The position numbers and the translations under genes are program-made. Source: UBA4732 sp002404095 (GTDB lineage Bacteria; Planctomycetota; Planctomycetia; Gemmatales; Gemmataceae). From it: a stretch of DNA of 64,000 bases. The notes beneath the pieces were generated by a model that ran no database searches, was not told where the DNA came from, and saw only the letters and a program-made list of their open reading frames with translations. The DNA is taken from contig DAIPWT010000001.1 in NCBI GenBank assembly GCA_036783645.1, forward strand, positions 104,180 through 168,179, written 5' to 3'. This document shows, one piece after another, positions 18,574-28,032 of the stretch. Every line of letters begins with the position of its first letter. The first letter of the stretch is position 1.

Positions 18574-21500
18574 ATGAGCATAGCACACGGATCACAATCC
18601 CCCGCCCCGCCGTGGGCGGCCACTCGGATTCACGCCGTCCTGGGTTTGCTATTGTTCGCGTTGCTCCTAGCCGGCTTCATCGTCTACGGTTTCCTGGTGC
18701 TATTGCCGGAACTTTTGAGAGACAATATCGAGCTAATTTTTGAGCGCTATAACACTCTGCTGCCCGACGTTGTCAACCAGGCGATGCCTGCGTGGATGAA
18801 GCTGTGGGCTGCTGCCGCCGCTCTCGGCGCGCTGACCGTCAGCGGGGCCTATATATTTCAAACCGCCGCAAGCCGGCGGTCGCGCCCCGGCCTGTTCTGG
18901 GCCTGGCTGGGCGTCCTGGCCGCGCTGCTCGCGCCGCCGATTCTAGTCCTCTTTCTGTTTCCGGGCGTGCCGAAGTTTCCGGGCGGTTCGATCTGGTGGT
19001 TCCTGACCGCGCTTGGTCTCACGGGCGGATTCTTCTACGTCGCCTGGATGTATTTCCGCGACAGCCACGGCGTCGGGCCGCTATGGGCCTCGCTGCTCGG
19101 GCTGCTGCGCGCGGCGGTGTTTTCCCTCCTGGCCTTCTTCTTCATGCTGCCGGCCGTCCGCGACTATAAGGACAGCTTTAGTCGCTCTAAGGTGCTGGTC
19201 CTCTTCGACGTGTCAGGCAGCATGGCCGCGACCATCGACGACATTCCCACCGACGCCGCGCCGCTGGATAAGCTCCTTTCCCGCCAGGATAAGGTTCTGC
19301 AATTCCTCGCCGACGAAAAGGCCAATTTCATCAAGCGGCTGGAGGAGAAGAACCCCATCGACGGCTTCCGCTTCGCCCGCGGCCTCGATCCGGAATATCT
19401 CCACTTCTCCCAGGACAACCGCAACTGGACGCGCGGCGAATACGACGCCTGGCTGCGCAATCCTAACCGCGACAAGGAAACGCCGCCGGCCGAAGGTCTG
19501 CCGCCGGACTTCTGGAAAACGTGGCTGAAGCCGGCGGTGGCCGTCGAAGCGCCCGCCGATTTGAGCGATGCGCAACAGGAACGATTCCGACTGTTCCTTG
19601 GCCTCAACGACGCCCTGGTGAAGAAAGACGCCGACTATCTCAATAACACCAACGTCGGCGATTCCATCCTGTCGTTGCTGGACAATGAGAGTAAAAAGAT
19701 GCTCCAAGGCGTCGTGATCTTCACCGACGGCCGCAGCACCGAAGGCTCTTCCACCGGCTTCGCTCAAGTGGAGGAACACGCCAAGGCGGCGCATGTGCCG
19801 ATCTTCGTGGTGGGAATCGGCGAGGAGCGGCCGCAGGTCAAGATCGAGATCGCCGACTTGCGCGTGCCGCAGCAGATCCAGCCGGACGACAAGTTTCCCG
19901 CCGTGGTCGAGATTACCGGGGAAGGCTTGCCCGAGAAAGACGTGAACGCCGTGCTGGAATTGACCTACTCGCGCAAGGGGAAGGACGGCAAGGAAGAGGA
20001 ACTTCCCATCGTGCTAATGGAGTCGATCGACGCCAAGCCCGGCGATAAACCGACCCAGCCGCAGACCGTGTCGCTTGGCAAGAAGGTTCTGATCCATCCG
20101 ACCGAGACGCCGAAATTCGACAAGGGATCGCCGCCGCGCGTCGAGGTTTCCTATCAGATTGACGCGCTCGCCCTGGCCGCGGCGGCCGGCGTGGACCTCA
20201 AGGCGTTTCCTGGCGTGCGCAAGTGGGAGATCGCCCCGACGCTGCCGGACGCGGAGCTGCGTTTCCGCGCTCGCGCGCCCAAGGATTCGCAAGAAATCTT
20301 CGGCTTCAAAGATCACGTCAGCGACCCGGCCGGCATGGTCGTGCAGAAGAAGCCGCTGCGCGTCCTGCTGTTCGCCAGCGCCGCGACGCATGAGTATCAG
20401 TTCGTACAGGCCATGCTGGTGCGCGACATGACGAAGCAGCGCGTCAAAGTGGCCTCGTATCTGCAAATGCCGCCTGGCCGCACCGAGCCGCGCGAAGGCA
20501 TCGTCCAAGATGCGCCGCTCCTGAGGAAGTTCCCGGACCAGATCGACCGCAAGTTTTCCGGCGACGACGACAAGCTCTACGACCTGAGCGAATACGACGT
20601 GATCGTCGCGTTCGATCCGGATTGGGCGCAATTGAGCGACGAGCAAATCAAGCTGTTCAAGCAGTGGGCGGACAAAGGCGGCGGCTTTATCGACGTGGCC
20701 GGTCCCGTGAACACGCTGCAACTGGCGCGGCCTGCCGGCGCCGCAACGGATCGGCTCAAGCCGATTCTGCAACTGCTGCCGGTGACGCTGCGCGACATTC
20801 GTTTGGAAGAGGCCAATCGCGACACGGATCGCGCCTGGCCGCTCGACTTCTCCGGCGCCTCGCCGGACATGGAGTTTTTGAAGCTGGCCGAAGAGACGGG
20901 CGATAAGGGGCCGCCGCCGTTCCTGGCCGACTGGAAAGACTTCTTCGGGCCGATCCAGGCCGACGGCAGCGTCAACCGCGGCTTCTACAACTTTTACCCG
21001 GTGGAAAACGCCAAATCGGGCGCCCAGGTCGTGGCCCGCTTTGCCGACGCACGCGCCAAACTCAAGGACGGCTCCAACATGCCGTACATCGTCCTGAGCA
21101 ACCCGGCCGACCCCGACCACCGCATCGTCTGGATAGGCTGGGGCGAGATGTGGCGCCTCCGGCAGAAGAACGAAGCCTATTTAGAGCGCTTTTGGACCAA
21201 ACTGTCACGGTACGCCGGCGCCCTCAATCAGGGCAAGGTGGTCAAGCGCATCACGCCGAACTTTGGCCGTGTTTTCACGGTCAACCAGCCGATCGTCATG
21301 GAGGCCCGCATCGACGACAAGGGCGGCGTCCGTCTCAACGAGAACGCCAAGCCTAAGGTGGTCATCACGCCGCCGCTGTTGGGACCGAAGATGACGGAGC
21401 AGCAAAAACTAGAGTTGGAGAACCTGCAAAAAGAGAAATGGATGTCGTATAAGCCGAAGAGCGACGGCTGGTTCCAGGTGAAGTTCAAGCCGCCGGTGGA

Positions 21501-21957
21501 AGGCGACTACACGATGGAAGTAACCGTGAACGAAACCGGAGATAAGATATCACACAAGTTCACCGTTAAGCCGTCGAACCCAGAACTGGACAACGTGCGT
21601 CCGGATTTCGCGCGGATGGTCGAAATGTCCAGCTACGCCGACGAGGACGTGCAGCCGCGCATGAGCGCGGCGGATTACACGGCGCTGTTGCAAAAGCTGC
21701 AACGGCCGAAGCTGGACGAAAACCAGAAAGACGACCGGCCCCGTCTCTATTTCAACTTGAAGAACGCCAGCGAGATTCCGCAGTGCATGGACAAGACCAG
21801 CAACCAGCGCCGCGATTACAGCGACCCGCGGCCGATCTGGAACACGCCCGTGCGCTTTTTCGAGGGGCGCGTCCAGTTGGGATGGTACGCTTTCACGGCG
21901 TTGGTCGGTCTGATGTCGCTGGAATGGCTGATACGGAAGTTGTTGCGGTTGGCGTAA
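18574..21957 (+). CDS. Large membrane protein with von Willebrand factor A domain
   Basis: 1127 residues. About five helices lie in the first 190 residues (for example AVLGLLLFALLLAGFIVYGF and LFWAWLGVLAALLAPPILVL), then a vWA domain with intact MIDAS DVSGS (Asp212-Ser216). That domain has a long insertion (about residues 240-340) before the second MIDAS segment (GVVIFTDGRSTEG). A large exported region follows, with an amidotransferase-like section near residues 610-800 (LRVLLFASAATHEYQF, AFDPDWAQLSDEQIKLFKQW), and a single C-terminal helix. I chose ATG 18574 (AAGGGA 8-14 bases upstream). An in-frame upstream ATG at 18514 would translate the palindromic repeat and is rejected. Confidence 0.85.
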   Translation: MSIAHGSQSPAPPWAATRIHAVLGLLLFALLLAGFIVYGFLVLLPELLRDNIELIFERYNTLLPDVVNQAMPAWMKLWAAAAALGALTVSGAYIFQTAASRRSRPGLFWAWLGVLAALLAPPILVLFLFPGVPKFPGGSIWWFLTALGLTGGFFYVAWMYFRDSHGVGPLWASLLGLLRAAVFSLLAFFFMLPAVRDYKDSFSRSKVLVLFDVSGSMAATIDDIPTDAAPLDKLLSRQDKVLQFLADEKANFIKRLEEKNPIDGFRFARGLDPEYLHFSQDNRNWTRGEYDAWLRNPNRDKETPPAEGLPPDFWKTWLKPAVAVEAPADLSDAQQERFRLFLGLNDALVKKDADYLNNTNVGDSILSLLDNESKKMLQGVVIFTDGRSTEGSSTGFAQVEEHAKAAHVPIFVVGIGEERPQVKIEIADLRVPQQIQPDDKFPAVVEITGEGLPEKDVNAVLELTYSRKGKDGKEEELPIVLMESIDAKPGDKPTQPQTVSLGKKVLIHPTETPKFDKGSPPRVEVSYQIDALALAAAAGVDLKAFPGVRKWEIAPTLPDAELRFRARAPKDSQEIFGFKDHVSDPAGMVVQKKPLRVLLFASAATHEYQFVQAMLVRDMTKQRVKVASYLQMPPGRTEPREGIVQDAPLLRKFPDQIDRKFSGDDDKLYDLSEYDVIVAFDPDWAQLSDEQIKLFKQWADKGGGFIDVAGPVNTLQLARPAGAATDRLKPILQLLPVTLRDIRLEEANRDTDRAWPLDFSGASPDMEFLKLAEETGDKGPPPFLADWKDFFGPIQADGSVNRGFYNFYPVENAKSGAQVVARFADARAKLKDGSNMPYIVLSNPADPDHRIVWIGWGEMWRLRQKNEAYLERFWTKLSRYAGALNQGKVVKRITPNFGRVFTVNQPIVMEARIDDKGGVRLNENAKPKVVITPPLLGPKMTEQQKLELENLQKEKWMSYKPKSDGWFQVKFKPPVEGDYTMEVTVNETGDKISHKFTVKPSNPELDNVRPDFARMVEMSSYADEDVQPRMSAADYTALLQKLQRPKLDENQKDDRPRLYFNLKNASEIPQCMDKTSNQRRDYSDPRPIWNTPVRFFEGRVQLGWYAFTALVGLMSLEWLIRKLLRLA

Positions 21958-21966
21958 GCGAAGCTT

Positions 21967-22061
21967 GGCGAGCCGGGTCGCGTAAGCGCCCGGAGATGAT
22001 TTCAGCGACTGAACGCAACTCNNNNNNNNNNACTCCGGGCGCTTACGCGACCCGGCTCGCC
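21967..22061. repeat. Palindromic element, family A (copy 2), with assembly gap in its loop
   Basis: 29-bp arms at 21967-21995 and 22033-22061, identical in sequence to copy 1. The loop begins ATGATTTCAGCGACTGAACG and then meets ten Ns. Confidence 0.9.
22022..22031. other. Run of 10 N: assembly gap
   Basis: Ten undetermined bases in the loop of the palindrome between two vWA-cluster genes. The true length is unknown, and a contig join across a repeat copy is possible, so gene order across this point is slightly uncertain. Confidence 0.99.
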
Positions 22062-22081
22062 TTAGACTTTGAAGGATAATC

Positions 22082-25000
22082 ATGGCAACCATCACCCCCC
22101 CCGTGCCGCGGCGCAGCCTGAGCGAATCCGATCAGCGCGTGCGCAGCCCGCTCGCCCGGTTGCGCGGCTATATTCGCACTTACGTCAGTCTGGAAGGCGC
22201 TTTGCTGCTGGTTCTTTACGTGGCCCTATGGTTCTGGATCGGCCTAGCTCTCGACTACGGCTTCTTCAAACTATTCGGCATCGACATAGTGCAAGAATGG
22301 CCGTGGACCGCCCGTCTGTTGATTCTCTTAGCAGTGACGGCCGGCCTGTTGACTGCCGTGTCTCTCAAAGTGGTCGGCCGGCTGCTGCGCGAATTCCGCG
22401 ACCCGGCTCTTGCGTTGGTGCTGGAACGTCGCTTCCCCAAGCTGCTCGGCGACCGCCTCATCACGGCCGTGGAGTTGTCGGATCTGCAAAGGGCGGAAGA
22501 ACAAGGCTACTCGCCGGCGATGATCCTCGAGACCATCCACGAAGCGGCGGAGCGCGTCCAACAAGTGCCGGTCCAACAAGCGTTCGATTGGGGCCGTCTC
22601 ATCCGTCGCGGCCTGGTCGCGGCGGCGCTGACCGTGGGCCTGTATCTCGTCGCGGGCGGCTTGTGTCTGGCCCTCGACTCGGCCCGGCAGGTTCACGTCG
22701 GCCGTACCGGCTATAGCCGTTTCAATGAAACCGCCGCCATCTGGTTTGAGCGCAACATTCTCCTGCAAAACACCATTTGGCCTCGGCGGGCGCAGCTGGA
22801 ATTGATCGGCTTCGAGGGCAAGGAGCTGCGCGTCGGCAAGGACAACAAGGTTCCACCTTTGCGCGTGCGCGCCCTGGAATACGTCATTGCCGATTCAAAA
22901 TATCCGGAAGGCTGGCGGCCGTTGACGTGGGAAGATCTGACGACCCATCGCGGTTGGATCACCGCCGGTCCTCCACCAGCGCCGCCGTTCGCCTTAACGC
23001 CGCGCGACCCTGATTTAGGGCTAACGGTGGATGAGGTGGCTTTGCGAAACCGCAAGTTCCAGGTGCGAACCTTGCCGACCTCCGATGGCTTCTCTCATTG
23101 GGCCGTGACCGATCCGGCGGTCGGCGGCGAAAGGCCGTTGCTGTGGGCTGACCTCACGCCCGAAAGGCTTGACGGCCTGACGCCGCCCAAGGCGCCGGCA
23201 GCTTGGAAAGTCAGCGATGACAGCGTCGGTCTCACCGTCGATGACGTGGTAGAAGCTCTCGTTGCCAACGTCGCTGGCGAGCCAGGCGCGGACGCAAACG
23301 TGGTTCTCTCTCGTCTCGACCGGCTGGCCTTGGTGAGCGCCACGCTCGACAAGGTGGACGCCCTGGCCGCCAAGCCGTCCATGAGTCGGACGATGCGCAA
23401 GCTCACCGTGCCGGACATTATTTACCTGAAATGTACGGGCGACAAGACGTATCTGCGGAACGAGATGCGCAAGACCCAGGACAACGAGTACACCGGCAAC
23501 TTCGGCGACCTCAAAGAATCGGTCGTCTTCACGGTGCAGGGCGAGGACTATTACACGCCGCGCCGTTACATCACGCTCGTGCCGGCGCCGAGCCTGATCT
23601 CTCTCGGCGTCCAGGAAAGCCGGCCCGCGTACCTCTTTTATCGTCCCGACGAAAGGACTTCGCTGGCCGATCTGCGCGGTAAGAAGCAGCCGTTCGAGGA
23701 GCGCGACGTTCTCCAAGCCGGCAGTGAAACCTCGCGCATCGACATACCGGCCGGGACCGATTTGTCGCTGACGGCCAAATCGGACAAGGAGTTGAAAGAG
23801 GCTTTCTTGAAAGCGGCCAAGACCGTCGATGAAGTGCGCCTTGTCGCCGACGTTCCCGGCGGCGGACGCGGCGTTGTGGCGGTGAAGCAGGCCAAGGCCG
23901 GCGAAGAAATCCGCCGCGGGCTGGAACTGCTGCCCGATCACAAGGGTTTCCGCCTGGAATTGCCCGATGTGCGAAGAGATCTGGTGTTCGACTTCGAGTT
24001 CACCGACACGGACGGCGTGAAGGGCAAGCGCAAGGTGGTGGTCAAGCCGCAGGACGACACGGCCCCCGAGTTGACCGACGCCCGCGTGGAGGTGATGCGC
24101 AAGACCACGATCAAGGCCAAAGACCGCGACGAAACCTACTTCATGGTGACGCGGAAAGCCCGCATTCCGTTGGGTGCGAAGGTCCACGACGACCACGCGC
24201 TCGGCGACGTGCGTTATCGCTATACCCTGACCACCGCGACCAAGACCGACGTCAACGCCGTCTTTACAGTGCCGGTGGTGGCTTTGACGGCGCCCGGCGG
24301 CTCCAATCCGTTCATGGCGGCGGTCTATTTGCTCGGCCAGGACCGGGACGCTGAGACGTATTCAACGCCATTGTTTACCCAAAATATGCGCGACGCCAAG
24401 GATGAATTCCTGCCGACGCAGACGATCAAGGAGCTGCTTGGCAAGGGTCAGAAGCTGCCCTTCCGTCAACTGGTTCACGACTTCGACATCTTACCAGATG
24501 TTATAAGTCCGTTTCGGGAGGATAAACCTTTCGGCGTTCAGGACGACCGACTGGCCTGCGATTTTCCGCTGTGGAAGCTGATGCCGCAGGCGCTGGAAGA
24601 CAACCACCCGTATTACCGGATGGACCTCTGGTTGGAGGCGACCGACACCGACGCTGACGAACAGATGGGGGCGAGTGGGGCGCCGATTCCGCACTTGAGC
24701 AAGAGCAAAGAGACGTTCTCCTTTTTGATCGTGCCGGAGAGCGTATTGCTGATGAAAATCGGCGAGGACGAGGGCAAGCAATACGCGGCTCTAAACAAGC
24801 GCTACCAGGAATTGCAGGAAAAAGCGCAGGCGCTCGACGTGGGCGTCCACAACCTAGAGCGGCCGGACGTGCAGGTGAAGGATTTGCTTGCGCCGAGTAC
24901 GCGGGCGGAGCAGAGCAATGAGACCATCGAGAACTGTCTGGCGACGACGCGCGAGGTCTACGCCAATTACCAGCGCATGGTGCGCGAGGAACAGCTCAAC

Positions 25001-25417
25001 GTCATCCAATCGAAAAAGATCGTGGAATCGGAGACGCGGATCGTCGCGCCGCTGGGCAAGATTCTTGAAGGGACGCCGGGCGCTGTGGACGAGAAGTATA
25101 GGGACGGCAACTTCCCGGCGGTGTTGGAAGCGAATAGCAATTTTCGCAAGGCGCTGGATGAAAAGGGCACGTCGGACAAGGATCGCATCGACGCCTCGCG
25201 CGCGGCCGGCAAGGAGTTGAACCGGCGCATCGCCCTGTTGATGGCGAACCTTAACGAGGTGTTGGAAGTGATGCGGGGGCTGGAAAACCTGGAAAGCCTG
25301 CTGCACGCGATTTCGCACATTGCGGATGGTGTGCATGACCAGGAAATACTGGCCGCCGAGATCAAGCATCGGTTGGAGGACTCGTTCTTTGACGAACCGG
25401 CGCCGAAGAAGCCGTGA
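22082..25417 (+). CDS. DUF4175-like large membrane protein of the MoxR/vWA cluster
   Basis: 1111 residues. Three helices are visible in the first 205 residues (EGALLLVLYVALWFWIGLAL, ARLLILLAVTAGLLTAVSL, GLVAAALTVGLYLVAGGLCL), with a conserved-type segment between helices 2 and 3 (ALVLERRFPKLLGDRLITAV). This layout resembles DUF4175 family proteins. A long exported region with beta-rich sections follows (VFTVQGEDYYTPRRYITLVP), and a charged, helical C-terminal 200 residues predicts coiled coil (LNKRYQELQEKAQALDVGVH). Function unknown; position after the vWA genes suggests a structural or scaffold role in the same envelope complex. Confidence 0.78.
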   Translation: MATITPPVPRRSLSESDQRVRSPLARLRGYIRTYVSLEGALLLVLYVALWFWIGLALDYGFFKLFGIDIVQEWPWTARLLILLAVTAGLLTAVSLKVVGRLLREFRDPALALVLERRFPKLLGDRLITAVELSDLQRAEEQGYSPAMILETIHEAAERVQQVPVQQAFDWGRLIRRGLVAAALTVGLYLVAGGLCLALDSARQVHVGRTGYSRFNETAAIWFERNILLQNTIWPRRAQLELIGFEGKELRVGKDNKVPPLRVRALEYVIADSKYPEGWRPLTWEDLTTHRGWITAGPPPAPPFALTPRDPDLGLTVDEVALRNRKFQVRTLPTSDGFSHWAVTDPAVGGERPLLWADLTPERLDGLTPPKAPAAWKVSDDSVGLTVDDVVEALVANVAGEPGADANVVLSRLDRLALVSATLDKVDALAAKPSMSRTMRKLTVPDIIYLKCTGDKTYLRNEMRKTQDNEYTGNFGDLKESVVFTVQGEDYYTPRRYITLVPAPSLISLGVQESRPAYLFYRPDERTSLADLRGKKQPFEERDVLQAGSETSRIDIPAGTDLSLTAKSDKELKEAFLKAAKTVDEVRLVADVPGGGRGVVAVKQAKAGEEIRRGLELLPDHKGFRLELPDVRRDLVFDFEFTDTDGVKGKRKVVVKPQDDTAPELTDARVEVMRKTTIKAKDRDETYFMVTRKARIPLGAKVHDDHALGDVRYRYTLTTATKTDVNAVFTVPVVALTAPGGSNPFMAAVYLLGQDRDAETYSTPLFTQNMRDAKDEFLPTQTIKELLGKGQKLPFRQLVHDFDILPDVISPFREDKPFGVQDDRLACDFPLWKLMPQALEDNHPYYRMDLWLEATDTDADEQMGASGAPIPHLSKSKETFSFLIVPESVLLMKIGEDEGKQYAALNKRYQELQEKAQALDVGVHNLERPDVQVKDLLAPSTRAEQSNETIENCLATTREVYANYQRMVREEQLNVIQSKKIVESETRIVAPLGKILEGTPGAVDEKYRDGNFPAVLEANSNFRKALDEKGTSDKDRIDASRAAGKELNRRIALLMANLNEVLEVMRGLENLESLLHAISHIADGVHDQEILAAEIKHRLEDSFFDEPAPKKP

Positions 25418-25418
25418 G

Positions 25419-25483
25419 GTTTAGCCGCGAGCCGACAGGGAAGTGCGTTGATCCCGCGCTCCCCTGTCGGGTCGCGGCTAAAC
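25419..25483. repeat. Palindromic element, family C (copy 1, imperfect)
   Basis: 29-bp arms with three mismatches (GTTTAGCCGCGAGCCGACAG... and complement), 7-base loop. Starts two bases after the stop codon of the preceding gene. Family C recurs at 34396 (variant), 44056 (half), 52278, 59764 and 62369. Confidence 0.85.
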
Positions 25484-25606
25484 GTCGCTTGCTGTTGGCC
25501 GCACCGTCTCGGATCGTCAATACTACGACCGGCGCTAGCCGGGGAATCGAGGGTAGTTCATCCACCGGGGGCCGCGGCCCTCGCCAACGTGAGAGGACGA
25601 CTCATT

Positions 25607-27775
25607 ATGACTCGTAGACTCCTTGCCGCGCTTTTCGTGACGGCCGTTGCGTTCGCCATGACCGTGCGGGCCGACGATCCCAAGAAACCCGACGCGCCGG
25701 CCCCGGATTCCAAGGTCGCGCAGGATTTGGCCGCGGCCAAGGAGAAGCTCCTTCGCGAAGAGTTTGACGCGTTCAAGAATGAAGTCCTCAAGCTCAAGCA
25801 ACGCCTGGAAACCAGCGACAAGGATGAGGATAAGGCTACAGTCAAAATCCTCGATGGGGTTCTTAAGGAAATCAGCAACCTGGCCGTGGACGGCCAGTTC
25901 GACAAGGTGATCGAAAGCCTGCAAGACCCGACTACCTTCAAGGCGTTTCAGAAAGCCAACGACATTGAGGCCGGCAACAAGGAATTGCATGTCGCGATGT
26001 TGAAGCTGATCGACCTGTTGCAATCGGGCGACGACTTCAAAGAGAATCGCAAGAAGATCGAGGCCAACCTGCGCTTGTTGGAAAAGCTCAAAGAAGTCTA
26101 CAGCAAGGAACGACGCCTGATCGAGCAGATCGACCGAAACAACAAGTCCGGCCAAGACCTCGCCAAGGCCCAAGATAAGATTCACGCCGAAACCAAGAAA
26201 ACGCTCGACCCCAACGCCGGCGCGGGGAAGAAGCCGGACTTCAAGAAGAGCGAAGCCAAGGACGACGGCAAGCCGGGTTCGGACGCCAAGGGTAAGGCCG
26301 AGGCCAAAAACGACACCCCAGGCCCTAAGGGCCAAGCGAAGGACGCCAAGCCAGGCGAAAGCAAGGAAAGCAAGCCGGGCGAGGCCAAGACTGGCGAGAC
26401 GAAAGACGGCAAGAAGCCTGGCGAGGCCAAGGGCGGCGATGCGAAGGAGGCCAAGCCGGGCGAGAGCAAAGAAGGCAAGCCGAGCGACGGCAAGGCAGGC
26501 GAAGGCAAAGAGGGCGGTAAGCCCGGCGAGGGTAAGCCCGGCGAATCAAAGGAAGGCAAGCCGGGCGATCCCAAGCCGGGCGAAGCCAAGGGCAACGAGT
26601 CGAAGCCTGGCGCGTCGAAGGAGGCAGGCAAGCCGGGCGCGTCGAAGGACAGCAAGCCGGGCGAAGGCAAGCCGGGCGAAGGCAAGCCCAGCGCGAGCAA
26701 GAGCGGCAGCGATAGCAAAGGTCAAAAAGAGGGCAAGGGTGAATCCAAGCCCGGCGACGCCAAGGCTGGCGACGCCAAGGCCGGCCAAAGCAAGGGCAAC
26801 CCGTCCGCCGGCCAACCCGGTCAGGGTCAGCCCGGCCAAGGCAAGGGCGAAGGCGGCGAAAGCGCGCCCCCTCCGCCGCCGGCCGGACCTCAGATGAAGT
26901 TGCCTGTGCGCAAGAAGATCGAAGAAGGCATCAAGGACATGGAGGAGGCCAAGGACAAGCTCGACAAGGACAACAAGCCGGGCGCTACGCCGCCCGCGGA
27001 GAAAGCCGCCGACGACATCGCCAAGGCGATCAAGAACCTGGAAGAAATCATCAACGCGGATCGCCAGGAAGAGATCGAGCGCGTTCTGGAGCGCTTACAG
27101 GCCCGCTGCGCCAAGATGTTGGCCATGCAGATCGCCGTCAAAGACGGCACCGTGAAACTGGACGAAAAGCTCCAGGAAATCCGCCGATCCAAGGGCGACG
27201 AACGGCCGTTGGCGCTCGACTCCAACGTGCTTTCCGACCGCGAATATGAGATCGTCAAAGAGGCCGACCGCGCGTTGGCTCTGCTGGAGAACGACGGCTC
27301 CGCGATCGCGTTCGCCGAGATGTTCCAGATGGTCCGTAAGGACATGCTCACGGTCAAGGCCCGCCTCGCCCAGACGGACACCGGCGCCGTGACCACGGCC
27401 GTTGAGGACGAGATCATCAAGAACCTGGCCGACATGGTGGAGGCGCTGAAAAAGCAACGCCAGGCCAATAAGGACAAGGGACAAAAGCCGCCGCCGCCGG
27501 GACCGCCGAAGCCGCCGGGCGAAGACCCGCTCGTGGACCTCATTGCGCAGCTCAAGCTGCTGCGTTCCATGCAGAAGGGACTCAACAGCCGTACCGGCCT
27601 ATACGCCAGGGAATATCGCGGCGAACAGGCGCCGGCGCCGGACACCGCCAAGGACTCCAAGGAGCGGTCGCACTACGAAATGATCCAAAAAGAGATGAAA
27701 GAACTCGCCGAAACCGAGGCGAAGATTTCCAAGATCCTCAAGGACATGCTCACGGGCAAGAATCGGGTCGATTAA
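25607..27775 (+). CDS. Secreted coiled-coil protein with long Lys-Pro-Gly-Glu repeat region
   Basis: 722 residues. The signal peptide is RRLLAALFVTAVAFAMTVRA, cut before DDPKK. Residues about 30-185 are charged helices, likely coiled coil. About 205-425 is low complexity built on K-P-G-E/A/D units (GKPGESKEGKPGDPKPGEAK), ending in Q-P-G-Q-G repeats and PPPPPAGP. Helices resume to the C-terminus (KKIEEGIKDMEEAKDKLDKD). The Gly spacing is not regular Gly-X-Y, so it is not collagen. The region is probably a flexible, extended linker outside the membrane. ATG 25607 with GAGAGGA upstream is preferred over an upstream in-frame ATG whose product would include repeat DNA. Last gene of the vWA set proper. 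Confidence 0.82.
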   Translation: MTRRLLAALFVTAVAFAMTVRADDPKKPDAPAPDSKVAQDLAAAKEKLLREEFDAFKNEVLKLKQRLETSDKDEDKATVKILDGVLKEISNLAVDGQFDKVIESLQDPTTFKAFQKANDIEAGNKELHVAMLKLIDLLQSGDDFKENRKKIEANLRLLEKLKEVYSKERRLIEQIDRNNKSGQDLAKAQDKIHAETKKTLDPNAGAGKKPDFKKSEAKDDGKPGSDAKGKAEAKNDTPGPKGQAKDAKPGESKESKPGEAKTGETKDGKKPGEAKGGDAKEAKPGESKEGKPSDGKAGEGKEGGKPGEGKPGESKEGKPGDPKPGEAKGNESKPGASKEAGKPGASKDSKPGEGKPGEGKPSASKSGSDSKGQKEGKGESKPGDAKAGDAKAGQSKGNPSAGQPGQGQPGQGKGEGGESAPPPPPAGPQMKLPVRKKIEEGIKDMEEAKDKLDKDNKPGATPPAEKAADDIAKAIKNLEEIINADRQEEIERVLERLQARCAKMLAMQIAVKDGTVKLDEKLQEIRRSKGDERPLALDSNVLSDREYEIVKEADRALALLENDGSAIAFAEMFQMVRKDMLTVKARLAQTDTGAVTTAVEDEIIKNLADMVEALKKQRQANKDKGQKPPPPGPPKPPGEDPLVDLIAQLKLLRSMQKGLNSRTGLYAREYRGEQAPAPDTAKDSKERSHYEMIQKEMKELAETEAKISKILKDMLTGKNRVD
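26338..26860 (+). repeat. Coding tandem repeat of AAGCCGGGCGA-type units
   Basis: Irregular short tandem units (AAGCCGGGCGAAGGCAAGCC and variants) that encode the Lys-Pro-Gly-Glu linker. Such DNA is prone to slippage, so repeat number probably varies between strains. Confidence 0.8.
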
Positions 27776-27794
27776 CGGCTTGGTTTTAAGGTGG

Positions 27795-27923
27795 GTCGCT
27801 CGCTCCGCGAGCGACTTTGGGTGTTGGTCACTCGCTCCGCGAGTGGCGGTTCGGAATGCGCCGTCATGCGGGCAGCGCGTGACTCACTATAAAGCCCAAA
27901 AAGTCACTCGCGGAGCGAGTGAC
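27795..27923. repeat. Three short palindromes, family E
   Basis: GTCGCTCGCTCCGCGAGCGA (27795-27815), GTCACTCGCTCCGCGAGTGG (27827-27847) and GTCACTCGCGGAGCGAGTGA (27903-27923). The third is the same sequence with the central GCTCCG inverted. All lie in the gap before the NPCBM gene. Confidence 0.85.
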
Positions 27924-28032
27924 CTACATTAAATCTCCGTTGATTCGCGCTGGCAGCCGCGCCGCATTCGTTTATCATGCAAAGATGGACGCAACCTTTG
28001 CTCCCCCATCTAACCGCGACGCGAGGCCGATC

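Noticed and set aside
20014..21120. 368-residue minus-strand frame in the vWA gene
   Set aside because: Antisense shadow; the sense strand encodes a coherent protein with domain features.
23021..24196. 391-residue minus-strand frame in the DUF4175-like gene
   Set aside because: Antisense shadow, His/Arg/Gly-rich, no signal of translation.
26182..26718. Minus-strand frame with Leu-Pro-Ser-Pro repeats
   Set aside because: Mirror image of the Lys-Pro-Gly-Glu coding repeat.
27795..27923. Three similar short repeats considered as a small CRISPR array
   Set aside because: Spacing is irregular, units are inverted relative to one another, and there are no cas genes.
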